Origin: Hyalella azteca
Taxonomy: Eukaryota > Arthropoda > Malacostraca > Amphipoda > Hyalellidae
Direction: 5' to 3'
NCBI RefSeq assembly: GCF_000764305.2
Contig: NW_025942347.1
Location: 620,001-684,000, forward strand
Length of the DNA stretch: 64,000 nucleotides
Below the pieces are notes generated by a model that worked only from the letters and a program-made list of their open reading frames with translations, did not search any database and was not told the DNA's origin. The position numbers were made by a program, and so were the translations under genes. The number at the start of each line of letters is the position of its first letter. Within the stretch, counting starts at the first letter, position 1. Shown here piece by piece: positions 11,411 to 22,029 of this stretch.

Positions 11411-11677
11411 TGTTGCAGCTCTGAGCTGACTTGTGTTACAGCTCTGAGCTGACTTGTGTTGCAGCTCTGAGCTGACTTGTGTTGCAGCTCTGAGCTGACT
11501 TGTGTTGCAGCTCTGAGCTGACTTGTGTTGCAGCTCTGAGCTGACTTGTGTTACAGCTCTGAGCTGGATTGTGTTGCAGCTCTGAGCTGACTTGTGTTAC
11601 AGCTCTGAGCTGGATTGTGTTGCAGCTCTGAGCTGAATTGTGTTGCAGCTCTGAGCTGAATTGTGTTGCAGCTCTGA
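11411..11677. repeat. 23-bp minisatellite, 11.6 copies
   Basis: The unit is TGTTGCAGCTCTGAGCTGAC plus TTG. Each copy has the odd-length palindrome AGCTCTGAGCT. Variants (TGTTACAG, GGATTG, GAATTG) are patterned along the array, with GAATTG confined to the 3' end. Confidence 0.96.
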
Positions 11678-13097
11678 TTTTATTTGTGAACCGTCGATTT
11701 CTCTTCTTGTCCTACCGCTGCGAAGCGGTAAAAATCTGTGTGTTAAAAATTTCTTATGTTAATCTGTGTAGTAAGTCAGCCAAGAAACTTAAGTTTACTT
11801 TTTTTAAACAAAGTCATGTTCACGTGTTCAATTAAAGAAATTTTTGTTCTGTTTGTAGCATGTGTGTTTTACGTACAAGACAGGGACATTTATGTGTCGT
11901 ACTAGCCTAAATGATTTGGGATGATAATACCTTCAAACTATATCTGCCTCACGAATTATGATGTCAATGTGCTTTTTGCTGAACATTTTTTGATCTTCGA
12001 ATAAGTTTATATCTTTGGATCATGATTTGTTGCTAGTGCAATTCTACAAATTCATTTTTTCACTGCGGTAATGTTTAATACCGCTGTATTTGTGAAGCTT
12101 CCTTTCTATAGCGTTATTGTCCGCGTAGTTTTTTTATCATTATTTGCTAGCGGCACAGTCGTGACTTTGGGGAAAGCTCCTCGAATTTTGCACCAGGGCA
12201 ATAATGTCTTCTGAGCGCCATCTTTCTCGCCCGATCATTTCTTTAAATTTCACGACCTGATTCGTATTGATGACCAATCACCGGGCGGTCTGCGTCCTGC
12301 AGATATTTCACATTCTCAAATGTTTTCCTTTTTCCTCTCATGAAGTTTTAAAATGATGTTTTTTGTTCCATAATATGATGAAACAGAACGGAATGACTGA
12401 TCCGCCAATATCATTAGCTTAAATTACTCGCTGTAGAGTGTATAGAATCAGAATGCCACTCCATATTCGAGATGGTACGGAGTGCCATTCTTTTCTGGTG
12501 AAATTTTATGTTTGAAAGTTTCAAAAACATACAAGAGAAAAATGAAGAGAGCGACACAAAAGGCCAGCGCTTATCACTCATTTGTATTCGGCACATCACC
12601 GCTGCGCTCACAGGATTGCAGTAAAATATTCAGGCAGCGTTGCTTGCTCTCAATTGAACGCAACCAAAGTTTTACGTGAATTAGTCAGCTCCTGGAGATC
12701 TCATTCAGAATTCAGAGCATGTGACTGGGGCTGCACACCAGTGAGCGTCATTATCACCGCACAATTTCATTCTAATTTTATTATTACTTCGTAACGACAA
12801 TTAGATTCTCGTGCGACGCATTCACATGGACCTGAAATGTCAATATGGCTTCATAAATGACCAACCATTTGGGCTCATTGTTGGTATGCAATTTAAATTT
12901 ATACTTGCGCCACTTGTGCTACGGTCGGTAGCGCAGCCGTGCACCACCAATTTAGTGCACCAAAAAACCCTGAATCGAACGCCTTGGATCTCTACGAAGA
13001 TCCACCAATCAGCCGTGACCCACTCGGCTTTGTCCTCCTCCGGCCTTGCATAAAACCCGCCGTGCACCACCAGGCCGCGGATCGAATACGACCTCTG
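11678..13097. other. Mixed sequence, no recognised gene
   Basis: At 12938-13075 there is a GC-richer segment with GTGCACCACCA twice, the hairpin GGATCT-ctacga-AGATCC and CCAATCAG, plus a TATA-like GCATAAAAC about 45 bp further on. Together these faintly resemble a promoter, but no initiator or ORF follows. Unrecognised frames of 62-86 codons lie on both strands. Confidence 0.35.
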
Positions 13098-13309
13098 CAC
13101 TGTTAGAAGAAACGGTGAAAAAACGGTCCCACCGGCGTTCTAGTGGCCGGTCGCCCTGTGAAAATAAACTGTTTCGCCGTTTTTATCAGATATTTTACGG
13201 ATTTCTAGTGTTAAATTAGAATAGAAACGGCGACACGGTGTTTCTTTTCACGTGCCGACCGGCCACTGAAACGCCGGTAATACCGTTAACGGTGATTTTT
13301 CTAACAGTG
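13098..13309. mobile_element. Fold-back MITE, CACTGTTAGAA termini
   Basis: The ends are CACTGTTAGAA and TTCTAACAGTG. Almost the whole element is an imperfect inverted repeat with arms of about 90 bp: ACCGGCGTT, GTGGCCGGTCG and CGCCGTTT recur inverted in order on the right side. No transposase frame remains. I see no convincing target-site duplication, so the superfamily is left open. CACTGTTAGAA-type termini are common among arthropod MITEs. Confidence 0.82.
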
Positions 13310-13946
13310 TGGGCATCGTTAAATTACGCAATTTTACGTTCACCGCATCTGAAGTTAGGTTTCAGATAGTATAGCTCTGTTCCAAAATTTATCGTCCTTC
13401 GACGAGTGGCCGTTCGACCGAGGGCTGGTTCGTCCCACGGCCTAGATACGGACGGCTTGAAGTTGAAGGCTACGTTCCGGAAGGCAGGAATCATGATGAT
13501 CCATTACATCCAGGGCAGTGGTGGTCTTCGGCAGGCGACCCCTACGGTCATTTGAGCTCCTTGTTTCCACCTCTTTTGCATTGAAGCTACTTATAGATCT
13601 TGAAGCCGATTCTGTAGTAACACCGATTGGCAAGTGTCTATTTGATTTTTAGCTTCCAACTAATTAATGTCCATTAGTCTTCATTATGTCGGTGAGCCTG
13701 AGAAATCGTGAATAAAACTCTGGGAAACTCTACCACTCCTGGCAAAAAGGGAATGACAATTTATTATGGTTCAGGTTTTCGGTGCTGATTTATTCGTTTT
13801 TTTCCTCTTACGAGAATTTCTAATGTTTTTCAGTTCCTGGAACTTAGGAACTATCACATTCGAACTTTGCACTCGCTCTTGGATTTTACTCAACAACGTA
13901 TAACATTGTATCCTCCAGTAAGAAATGCCTTATGTTTGCGTAAATA
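13310..13946. other. Single-copy sequence, no recognised gene
   Basis: A 63-codon minus-strand frame (13442-13633) sits in a slightly GC-richer stretch and is not recognised. Confidence 0.45.
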
Positions 13947-14516
13947 CAGGGTGAACCAGAATTAAGTAACCCTTTTAATTTGTTAATAAATAAAAAACTA
14001 AGAACGTTATGAAGTTGAAACTTGTTTTATTTAAAAGAAGAACATTTTTATGGTAATATTGTATCCTAGTTTTTAAATATAATATCTTTTAAATGCCCAC
14101 CACAATTGTTTTGACAAAATAGGGCTCTTCCCTTCGTTGCTTTCATAACCTTCATTAGTAATTCTGGCGTAAAATTAGTTTTTTTTTCATTAGAAAAAAT
14201 TAGTTTTTTTGAAGGACTGATTCTTGTTTTGAAATGGATCCTGTAATCACGTTGAACTTCTGTTATTGACATCGTCCTGATGTAGGTTTGCAGAATTTTT
14301 GTTCTTTCTTCTTTGCTGTAGCGAATCATGATGAAAATTTAAGGCTTGATAATTAAACACAACTTTAACAAGCTATACAGGATAATGACGTAACTATGAT
14401 ACAATATTACCATGAAAATGTTCTTCTTTTAAATAAAACAAGTTTCAACTTCATAACGTTCTTAGTTTTTTATTTATTAACAAATTAAAAGGGTTACTTA
14501 ATTCTGGTTCACCCTG
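13947..14516. mobile_element. Tc1/mariner-type miniature element, 119-bp TIRs, TA duplications
   Basis: The element is 570 bp, begins CAGGGTGAACCAG and ends with its inverse, with TA on both sides (13945-13946 and 14517-14518) as expected for Tc1/mariner insertion. The terminal inverted repeats are 119 bp each (13947-14065 and 14398-14516) and differ at a single position, so the insertion is young. The interior is only about 330 bp and holds an internally deleted transposase frame on the minus strand. It is best read as a deletion derivative of a larger autonomous element. Confidence 0.93.
14066..14329 (-). pseudogene. Internally deleted mariner-family transposase, 87 codons
   Basis: The frame is open from ATG to stop, and its stop lies at the inner edge of the left TIR. 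The first 50 residues resemble the N-terminal helix-turn-helix (DUF4817-like) domain of insect mariner-type transposases: a start like RYSKEERTKIL, then a ...QRDYRIHF... helix and a PS motif. The last part (CGGHLKDIIFKN) resembles the extreme C-terminus of the same family. The DDE/D catalytic domain between them, normally about 250 residues, is gone, so it cannot be an active transposase. The junction keeps the frame. Any product would be a short DNA-binding fragment. Family assignment is from memory of motif style, not a search. Confidence 0.65.
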
Positions 14517-14518
14517 TA

Positions 14519-15752
14519 TTATATCATCTCCGAAACTAAACTAAAAGTTATACGTAATACTTCTACAGAAAAACGTACATTTTTAGCTCTTCATTGGGTG
14601 GTGTATGATTACTGGAACAAAGACAAGAGGTACGGCATAAAATTGACACCATTACTCCGTTTGACCGCGCGGTCGTGAGGGGAGAAGCGCGCGATGTTCG
14701 AGCACGAAGCTTCCGCAGCCGACGGTTCGAATGGATCCAGAGTCTGGGTCGGATTTGAATAAAAGATGAGGCTTAGACGCAGAACCATTAACGCGAGGAC
14801 TCTGCGACAACATTCAGTATCTAAATTCACTCAAGTGTCCCGCTCACCTAAGCTGATTGAATCTTTGAATCATTCTGGCTCGATCCAGACTCGAAAGCAG
14901 GCATGGTTATGTTCATCCTATGAAATATTCTTTTGGTGCGTTGATTGAAGGAGTCCTGTTTGCTTCAAGGGCCATATTAGCAATGCTTGTGATCGTTCCA
15001 GCCGCTGATTATCAGTATCAGTGATACGTTGAATTCCAAATTCCGATTGATTCTGATTTGAGAGTGCAATTGCTTGGCAGTTGTGTAGTCCTTTGGAGTC
15101 TGGGTCTACTTATATGCCCAGAATTTCATCGGGGCACTTCCCTATATATATTCACTATATATATTTCCTATGGGGCAGGAACACAGCTTTTTATTTCCCA
15201 ATGAACTGCACTGCATTGCTGCATATGCTTTTCTCACTCCAATTCAAACGGCTATTTTAATACACGAATTCTTCCGCCAATTTACTCATGACAGTGAAAC
15301 AAGCGGTGAACATTATTTTATTTGTTAGTGATTCACGCATGTCGTCTGACCGAATAGAATTTTTACCGGTGTAACACCCACAGAATGTTTGGCGCTTAGA
15401 GCAGCTAAATATGCAATTGTCGCCTTTGTGTATATCAGTGATACGTGCGCTCCTTGCTCGTGTTGTGAATAAGAAATTTTGAACAATCGTCACTATTTGG
15501 ACAAGATAACCCATTCATTTTTATGTGTAGCTTGCTGTATGTTATACATGAAATTCAAGATATATATATAATCGTTCATTCACGGCATTTTATCCTGACC
15601 TGATGGCGGCATTTGGTCCCACTAGTTATTTATGTCGTTAATTCTTCCACTTTAGAGCCTGCGTAAGTTATTTATTTCGGGGCACCTGAGTTCATTACTT
15701 ATCACCATGACATCGTCAGCGAAACTGTATAGAGAATCAAAGTTTATGATAC
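14519..15752. other. Single-copy sequence, no recognised gene
   Basis: Unrecognised 60-85-codon frames occur at 14609-14830 (minus) and 15257-15514 (minus). There is no splice pairing, promoter or repeat of note apart from short TATA-rich words at 15142-15166. Confidence 0.45.
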
Positions 15753-16331
15753 TAACTGAACAAACCCCTTACATAAACTAAATTATATGCTCGTAACTGA
15801 ACAAACCTCTTACATAAACTAAATTATATGCTCGTAACTGAACAAATCCCTAACATAAACTAAATTTTATGCTCTAACTGAACAAATCCCTAACATAAAC
15901 TAAATTTTATGCTCCTAACTGAACAAACCCCTAACATAAACTAAATTTTATGCTCTTAACTGAACAAACACCTAACATAAACTAAATTTTATGCTCCTAA
16001 CTGAACAAACACCTAACATAAACTAAATTTTATGCTCCTAACTGAAGAAACCCCTGACATAAACTAAATTTTATGCTCCCATAACTGAACAAACCCCTAA
16101 CATAAACTAAATTTCATGCTCCTAACTGAAGAAACCCCTAATATAAACTAAATTTCATGCTCCTAACTGAAGAAACCCCTAATATAAACTAAATTTCATG
16201 CTCCTAACTGAAGAAACCCCTGACATAAACTAAATTTCATGCTCTTAACTGAAGAAACCCCTGACATAAACTAAATTTTATGCTCCTATAACTGAACAAA
16301 CCCCTAACATGAACTAAATTTTATGCTCCTA
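15753..16331. repeat. 41-43-bp minisatellite, about 14 copies
   Basis: Units contain AACTGAACAAACCCCTAACA followed by TAAACTAAATTTTATGCTCC. Variants such as GAAGAAACCCC and TTTCATG form local blocks, showing stepwise amplification. It is C-rich/A-rich on the plus strand and has no long ORF. Confidence 0.97.
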
Positions 16332-17719
16332 ATTAAACAGGTTGATCATATATGTTCCAATGCCCAGTGCCGTAGCTGATGCATACGTAGTAGAGTAATT
16401 AAGCTAGCTGATCGTTTACATCTTTTACTAACAATTTATCTCATTACCTTCACTTGTAACTATAGTAACGGCAGTTGAGAATTCTTATCCATTACCAATT
16501 ATTCAACTTACGTTTACTGCACTCCCGGCGTGTTGCATGTCGATCAGTGGGCAATAGCCATGCATGAGGTAATTAGCTGTTAAATAATTAATCAATGGGG
16601 TGCGAAGTAATCAATTCCTACTAAATGATCAATTGCTGTTTAATAATTGATTGTTGTTAATCAATTGCTATGAAGTTATCAATTGATACGCTTAGTTCAT
16701 AGAGTGGTTGCGAATAAATATAATTATTTATAAACAAATTAAAATTACGATTCATAATTATTGTCTTTGTATTTATTGATAAAGAAGCTTTACACTCACG
16801 AGTTTTCTTGTTGAAGGAATAGGCCAGGTTATGGATTATTGATGAAAATAAATTTTGCATCTGTTGCTGAAGTATAAACTCTGCAAGTACGTCAAAAGCA
16901 GAACGAAATTTTTTCTATGCCAAAATTGAAGTAATATTGAAACAAAGCAAATCTGCGAAAACCTCTCAATTGTCTCAGCTATTATGAAGAGCGCATTTAT
17001 GCCTGCGCGGCCCACGTCAGTCTTGCCTGAATATTTCATTGCTCACCGACAAATTCAGAGCTGAATATACACAGAGGAAACGGTCCCGTAGTGACCAGGT
17101 TACTATGGTAAAATTTTCCCATTTATAGATATTATTCAGTCGCTACCTATCCGATAAATGAATAAATGTGAGCGAGATATAACACTGATTACGAATATAA
17201 CTAAACAATATACTAGGAAGATTCACCGTCAATAAAACACCTATGTAACACGGGTATGAATAGCGCCAAAAAAAAATAAACACGACTATCACGACTAAAC
17301 CCCTGATTTGAAATCACATATTCGAATTAGAATGTATAACGGATACCTACACGAGTTCACGTCAGTAGTGACTGAACACTTAAATGAAAAACACTAATCG
17401 AAAATATAATAAAGCACTTTATCTCCTTGCAATTCCTACGTTTAATTTCCTCCTTGATAAACCAAATTCAGTATCGGTGTTAATTCATTCAATTGGTTTT
17501 CGTGCTAATCTTGCACTAATTCCACTCTATGCAGTGGGATAGAAGTGCTCTATAGAATTTCCTAAAACCATTTGTCGGTTCGATGGATATCATGCATTCG
17601 TTTTATCTGACTTGAATAAAATGCTAATATTTATTCAACCGTTTAAGAGGGAGCAAGTCTTAAGCAGTTGACAAGTACACGTATAAGTTTTCGCCTATTG
17701 TTTACTGTCTCCAGCCTAT
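16332..17719. other. AT-rich sequence, no recognised gene
   Basis: Degenerate AATTGATCAATTGCT-like words recur at about 16560-16690. Two 67-codon minus-strand frames are unrecognised. Confidence 0.5.
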
Positions 17720-17823
17720 ATATGCTACCTATATACTGCATTTATGACACCTATATACTGTATTTATGGCACCAGTACACTGTATATATGGCACCTATAC
17801 ATACTGTACCATATATATGGCCC
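17720..17823. repeat. About 25-bp tandem repeat, 4 copies
   Basis: Copies resemble ACCTATATACTGTATTTATG followed by GC, with some length change and drift. Confidence 0.8.
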
Positions 17824-18633
17824 CTACAGGGGTTGAACAAAATTAGGAGAACGACTAAAATTTTTAGTTTCTAATTTTTGAACATGTTATAAACAATAAC
17901 TCTTGTCATTTTTTATCTTTTATTGTTCATTATTATTCATCATAAGACTTATATCATTATTTACCTTTCTGTCACCTCTCTTTAGCTAAAATTAACAGTT
18001 GACTATATATAGTCTTCTCTCGGTAGGAGATTCCAACTTATGCTGGTTGTATTTGAAATTAATATATTTTCCGTGAATTTGCTTCTGCTAATTTTGGGTC
18101 CTATTATGCGTACGAGTGTGAGCTTGTATAGGAAAGTGAAAGGGTGGAGGTAAAACATTCTTCGATATGTTCTAACAAAAACGATACAAATATCCACCGA
18201 CGTTCATTATTCATCAGGCTTTTTGTTTCTAAAACTACAACCGACAGAAACTCAAGAGACGGACCAACGTTACATTACACACACATAATAATAAATGGGT
18301 CGTGTTGTCCAAGTAGTGAAATAATTATCTGCTGGTATTATTGATGCGCCGTTATGCCGAGCAAAACTGAATTATAATGAACCACAGAGAGGTAAAAAGT
18401 CCATCGAAATTTGGACAAATTCACACTTATTTGTCTGAGTGTTGACAGCATCACCACGGGTTGAATTTATCATTTTGCTGCTGCGTCAAAATTCCAGCGC
18501 AAGCTCGCGCGTGTAATTCACTGCCCCTGATGAAATAGAACGCATCTAAATGATTGGGTTTCGAGTGCAGCATCGTGTGATACACACATGCAAATGTGCT
18601 GTTCAATTTGAGACGAGCTTTGCCGAGCGTTTT
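17824..18633. other. AT-rich sequence, no feature seen
   Basis: No gene, RNA or inverted repeat was found. The 64- and 66-codon frames at 18003-18344 overlap on opposite strands and are unrecognised. Confidence 0.5.
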
Positions 18634-19070
18634 GGGCCAGTGTGGATGGTTTACGTGCAGTGTGAAGATGGCATGACTGCCTGACGTGTTGGCTCAGTGA
18701 CGATGGTTTACGTGCAGTGTGAAGATGGCATGACTGCCAAACGTGTTGGCTCAGTGACGATGGTTTACGCGCAGTGTGAAGATGGCATGTCTGCCAAACG
18801 TGTTGGCTCAGTGACGATGGTTTACGTGCAGTGTGAAGATGGCATGTCTGCCAAACGTGTTGGCTCAGTGACGATTGTTTACGTGCTGTGTGAAGATGGC
18901 ATGACTGCCAGACGTGTTGGCCCAGTGACGATGGTTTACGTGCAGTGTGAAGATGGCATGTCTGCCAAACGTGTTGGCTCAGTGACGATGATATACGTGC
19001 AGTGTGAAGATGGCATGACTGCCTGACGTGTTGGCCCAGTGACGAGGGTTTACGTGCAATGTGAAGATGG
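18634..19070. repeat. 57-bp minisatellite, about 7.7 copies, open in frame
   Basis: The unit contains TTTACGTGCAGTGTGAAGAT and GTGTTGGCTCAGTGACGATG. A length of 57 bp keeps frame, so the middle copies read a 19-residue repeat (TMVYVQCEDGMTAKRVGSV) over 18697-19026. The first and last copies have TGA where the middle ones have CAA or CAG, so the frame is closed at both ends. It reads as repeat DNA rather than a protein. Confidence 0.95.
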
Positions 19071-19889
19071 AAAATATTCCTACAGTAAGTACACTAACTG
19101 CACAAAATATTCGTACACTAAGTAACTAACTGCCACAAAATATTCGTACATTAAGTCCACTATCTGCCACAAAATATTTGTACACTAAGTAACTAACTGC
19201 CACAGAATATTCGTACACTTAGTACACTAACTGCCACTGAATATTCGTACACTAAGTAACTAACTGCCATAAAATATTCGTACACTAATTACACTAACTG
19301 CCACAAAATATTCGTACACTAAGTACACTAACTGCCACAAAATATTCGTACACTAAGTACACTAACTGCCACAAAATATTCGTACACTAAGTACACTAAC
19401 TGCCACAAAATATTCGTACACTAAGTACACTAACTGCCACAAAATATTCGTACACTAAGTACACTAACTGCCACAAAATATTCGTACACTAAGTACACTA
19501 ACTGCCACAAAATATTCGTACACTAAGTACACTAACTGCCACAAAATATTCGTACACTAAGTACACTAACTGCCACAAAATATTCGTACACTAAGTACAC
19601 TAACTGCCACAGAATATTCGTACACTAAGTACACTAACTGCCACAAAATATTCGTACACTAAGTACACTAACTGCCACAAAATATTCGTACACTAAGTAA
19701 CTAACTACCATAAAATATTCGTACACTAAGTAACTTGCTGCCACAAAATATTCGTAGACTAAGTAACTAACTGCCACAAAATATTCGTAGACTAAGTAAC
19801 TAACTGCCACAAAATATTCGTAGACTAAGTAACTAACTGCCACAAAATATTCGTAGACTAAGCAACTAACTGCCACAAAATATTCGTAC
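19071..19889. repeat. 33/34-bp minisatellite, about 24 copies
   Basis: The core is CTGCCACAAAATATTCGTAC. The 34-bp form (AAGTACACTAA) fills the homogeneous centre at about 19320-19680. The 33-bp form (AAGTAACTAA) is found on both flanks, with a GTAGACT variant block at the 3' end. It directly follows the 57-bp array without spacer. Confidence 0.97.
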
Positions 19890-20030
19890 GTCAAAAAGCG
19901 CGCAACGATCAGACTGCGCGCTTGATCGCACGCGCTATCGCCAGCAGGAGGCGCTGCATTGGACGCGCGATAATCGACCGCACGTCTGCCGCTATCGCGA
20001 CGAACGCCGCTGCCTCTGACAGGTCTGGGT
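19890..20030. other. Short CpG-rich islet between minisatellites
   Basis: About 130 bp is packed with CpG (GCGCGC, CGCGCGATAATCG, CTATCGCGACG) in an otherwise AT-rich window. No promoter motif or recognisable coding sequence is seen. The plus and minus frames through it are both open. Confidence 0.6.
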
Positions 20031-20478
20031 GGGTTCAGGCTAGATGGGGTTATCGTGGGATCAGAGGGTGGGTTTACCCTAGATGGGGTCACCGTGGGAA
20101 CAGAGGGTGGGTTCATCCTGAGTGGGGTTCAGCGTAGATCTTAGGTGGGTTTACCCTAGGTGGGGTTATCGTGGGATCAGTGGGTGGGTTCACCCTGAGT
20201 GGGGGGTCAGCGTAGATCTGGAGGTGGGTTTACCCTAGGTGGGGTTATCGTGGGATCAGTGGGTGGGTTCACCCTGAGTGGGGGGTCAGCGTAGATCTGG
20301 AGGTGGGTTTACCCTATAGATGGGATTGGAAACCGTGGGATCAGATGGAGGGTTAACCCTAGGTGTGCCACTGCATCAGAGGGTGGGTTCACCCTTAGTG
20401 GGGTTAACGTGGCTCTTGAGGTGGGTTTACCCTAGGTTGGGTTATCGTGGGATCAGAGGGTGGGTTCTCCCTAAGTGT
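20031..20478. repeat. G-rich minisatellite, about 60-bp unit, G-quadruplex capable
   Basis: Units carry GGTGGGTTTACCCTAGGTGG and GGGATCAGTGGGTGGGTTC. The plus strand contains runs that satisfy the G3+N1-7 rule three times: 20046-20072, 20162-20188 and 20241-20267, with loops of 6-7, 6 and 1 nt. CCCTAGG and ACCCTA words lie opposite. There are about 7 copies with increasing drift toward 20400. Confidence 0.93.
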
Positions 20479-20580
20479 GGCCGCCATATGATCAGTGTGT
20501 TCGCTCTCAGCTTTAGTGGCAAGTTATGGCTACTGTATTGGCATCCCAAGGTTTTCCTTTAATAACGACGACGTAAATTG

Positions 20581-20727
20581 ATGCATATTGCATTACAGGA
20601 GCTAACCGTTGGTTATCGAGTGGCCAAGCAAAATATGCAGAGAATTTTCACCAAGATTTCAAGCACAGCTCGGTGCTCTTTATACCTTCGTGACTCATCG
20701 ATGTCTTATATATTCCTATTAAATTAG
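20581..20727 (+). CDS. Small ORF or exon, 48 codons, unknown
   Basis: ATG at 20581 to TAG at 20727. A CATTACAG acceptor-like site ends at 20598 inside the frame, so the coding part could equally begin there (GAG CTA ACC...). The peptide is balanced and protein-like (for example ELTVGYRVAKQNMQRIFTKI) with no membrane segment. Stops close the frame just upstream. It is not recognised. It ends 31 bp before a MITE. Confidence 0.18.
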   Translation: MHIALQELTVGYRVAKQNMQRIFTKISSTARCSLYLRDSSMSYIFLLN

Positions 20728-20758
20728 TTTGCCTGATGCACAAGCCGACTTATACATA

Positions 20759-21038
20759 CAGGGTGCGGCGTGGGAACTTACTCTTTTAAAAAAATCACAA
20801 AGTAAAAAGTATTAAAGATAGCGTTTTAATTCTTTCTTTTTTACAAAGAGCTACATTTAAAGTTTCGTTGGGTTTACTTACAAGTTTAATTCTTGAATAT
20901 TACATCTTGTAGGTGACCTCCATGCTGTTCAATAATTCATAGCCCGCGCACCATATTGCGCATGGCGCCACCTTCCTAGGACTAATGGCCGCCACGTGGC
21001 GCGCAATTCAAATAAGTAAGTTCCCGCGCCGCACCCTG
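20759..21038. mobile_element. TA-flanked MITE, CAGGGTGCGGCG termini
   Basis: The element is 280 bp with 24-bp terminal inverted repeats (CAGGGTGCGGCGTGGGAACT...) that differ at one position. TA lies directly outside both ends (20757-20758, 21039-21040), indicating Tc1/mariner-type insertion. Its first seven bases match those of the element at 13947 but the rest differs, so it is a separate family. The interior has no transposase frame; its right half is GC-rich. Confidence 0.9.
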
Positions 21039-21040
21039 TA

Positions 21041-21461
21041 TATAGGCGTATATATGTTGCGCCTGCAGTAAATGGTTCCACAATATAGGTGAGTTCCTCT
21101 TCATCTGTGGAAAAGAGGAATTATAAATAACATACAAATTGATACAAACAAAATATTACCAATGGACGAATAATGTAGAAGTAATGAAATGAAATTAACT
21201 ATCATTAATGAATGATTTGTTCTTAAAATCTATTACACATGAACGGATGAATATTTAATGACTGACGAGACGTTCATGTGGCGCGGCCATCACACAACAA
21301 TAGCCTGACGCTGTATGGGAGCTGACATGTGTTCCATTAGAAGCCATTAATTAAAGATTGATTTTACTCCCTCGATCTCCTAGCGCCTTGCAGGAGCTTC
21401 ACAGGACGTCACAGCGCCCGGTGCATTTCGCTGCGTGATCCTTTGCCGTCCTATCAATGGA
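21041..21461. other. Single-copy sequence, no gene
   Basis: The stretch 21260-21450 is GC-richer, with AACAATAG and ATTAATTAAAGATTGATTTT words that resemble SOX- and homeodomain-type sites. That could suggest a regulatory segment, but short motifs alone are weak evidence. Confidence 0.3.
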
Positions 21462-21570
21462 TTATTCAGGCATTGAGTGTATCCTGAGACCCTTAGTTCT
21501 CGAGTTATTCAGGCATTAAGTGTATCCTGAGACCCTTATGTTCTCGTGTTATTCAGGCATTAAGTATTCT
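21462..21570. repeat. 43/44-bp tandem repeat, 2.6 copies
   Basis: Copies begin TTATTCAGGCATTAAGTGTA and continue with CCTGAGACCCTTA. Confidence 0.88.
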
Positions 21571-21892
21571 TCATCCGTTTGTATTCCTGGTATGTAAAAA
21601 TTTAATAATCAGGTAAGAATTTTATGCATCATAGTGCTTTTTCTCATGCAATCGAGTATTTTCAAAGCCTTGGACGTGATGTTTGTTTAATTTTTCTTTT
21701 TGTTCATGATACTCGTACTTGTGGAATGAGCAAGCCTTCTCGTTCTTCTGAAAACATGCATGTGTTATATATTACAATTGTATGCATGAAAACTTTATGA
21801 ACATATAACATCCTATAAGTAACATTCAACATTTAAATTATATTCATTGTATACATTGCTCAGTTATAGATCCTTCAACACATGGTTCTTCG

Positions 21893-22029
21893 CAATTGTT
21901 TCCTCCAATTTCCTCCCCTAGCAACAAAGCCTGCATGACTGGGATCCGTTTTCCCCACGACACGATTGTTTCCTCCAATTTCCTCCCCTAGCAACAAAGC
22001 CTCACGACTGGGATCCGTTTTCCCCGCGA
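21893..22029. repeat. About 70-bp direct duplication
   Basis: TTGTTTCCTCCAATTTCCTC and ACTGGGATCCGTTTTCCCC occur twice in the same order. The second copy lacks a couple of bases. Confidence 0.9.

Noticed and set aside
1227..13013. Shared 13-mer TCCACCAATCAGC at 1227 and 13001 as evidence of a repeated promoter module
   Set aside because: Dozens of shared 13-mers are expected by chance in 64 kb and similarity does not extend beyond it.
15753..16331. CRISPR-like array
   Set aside because: All arrays here are contiguous tandem repeats without unique spacers, in a eukaryotic context.
20031..20478. Telomere-like repeat because of ACCCTA words
   Set aside because: The unit is about 60 bp and non-telomeric; ACCCTA occurs once per unit only.
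21604..21615. Third fused splice site (ATCAG|GTAAGA)
   Set aside because: Sequence upstream is A-rich without a pyrimidine tract, so it would not act as a 3' splice site.
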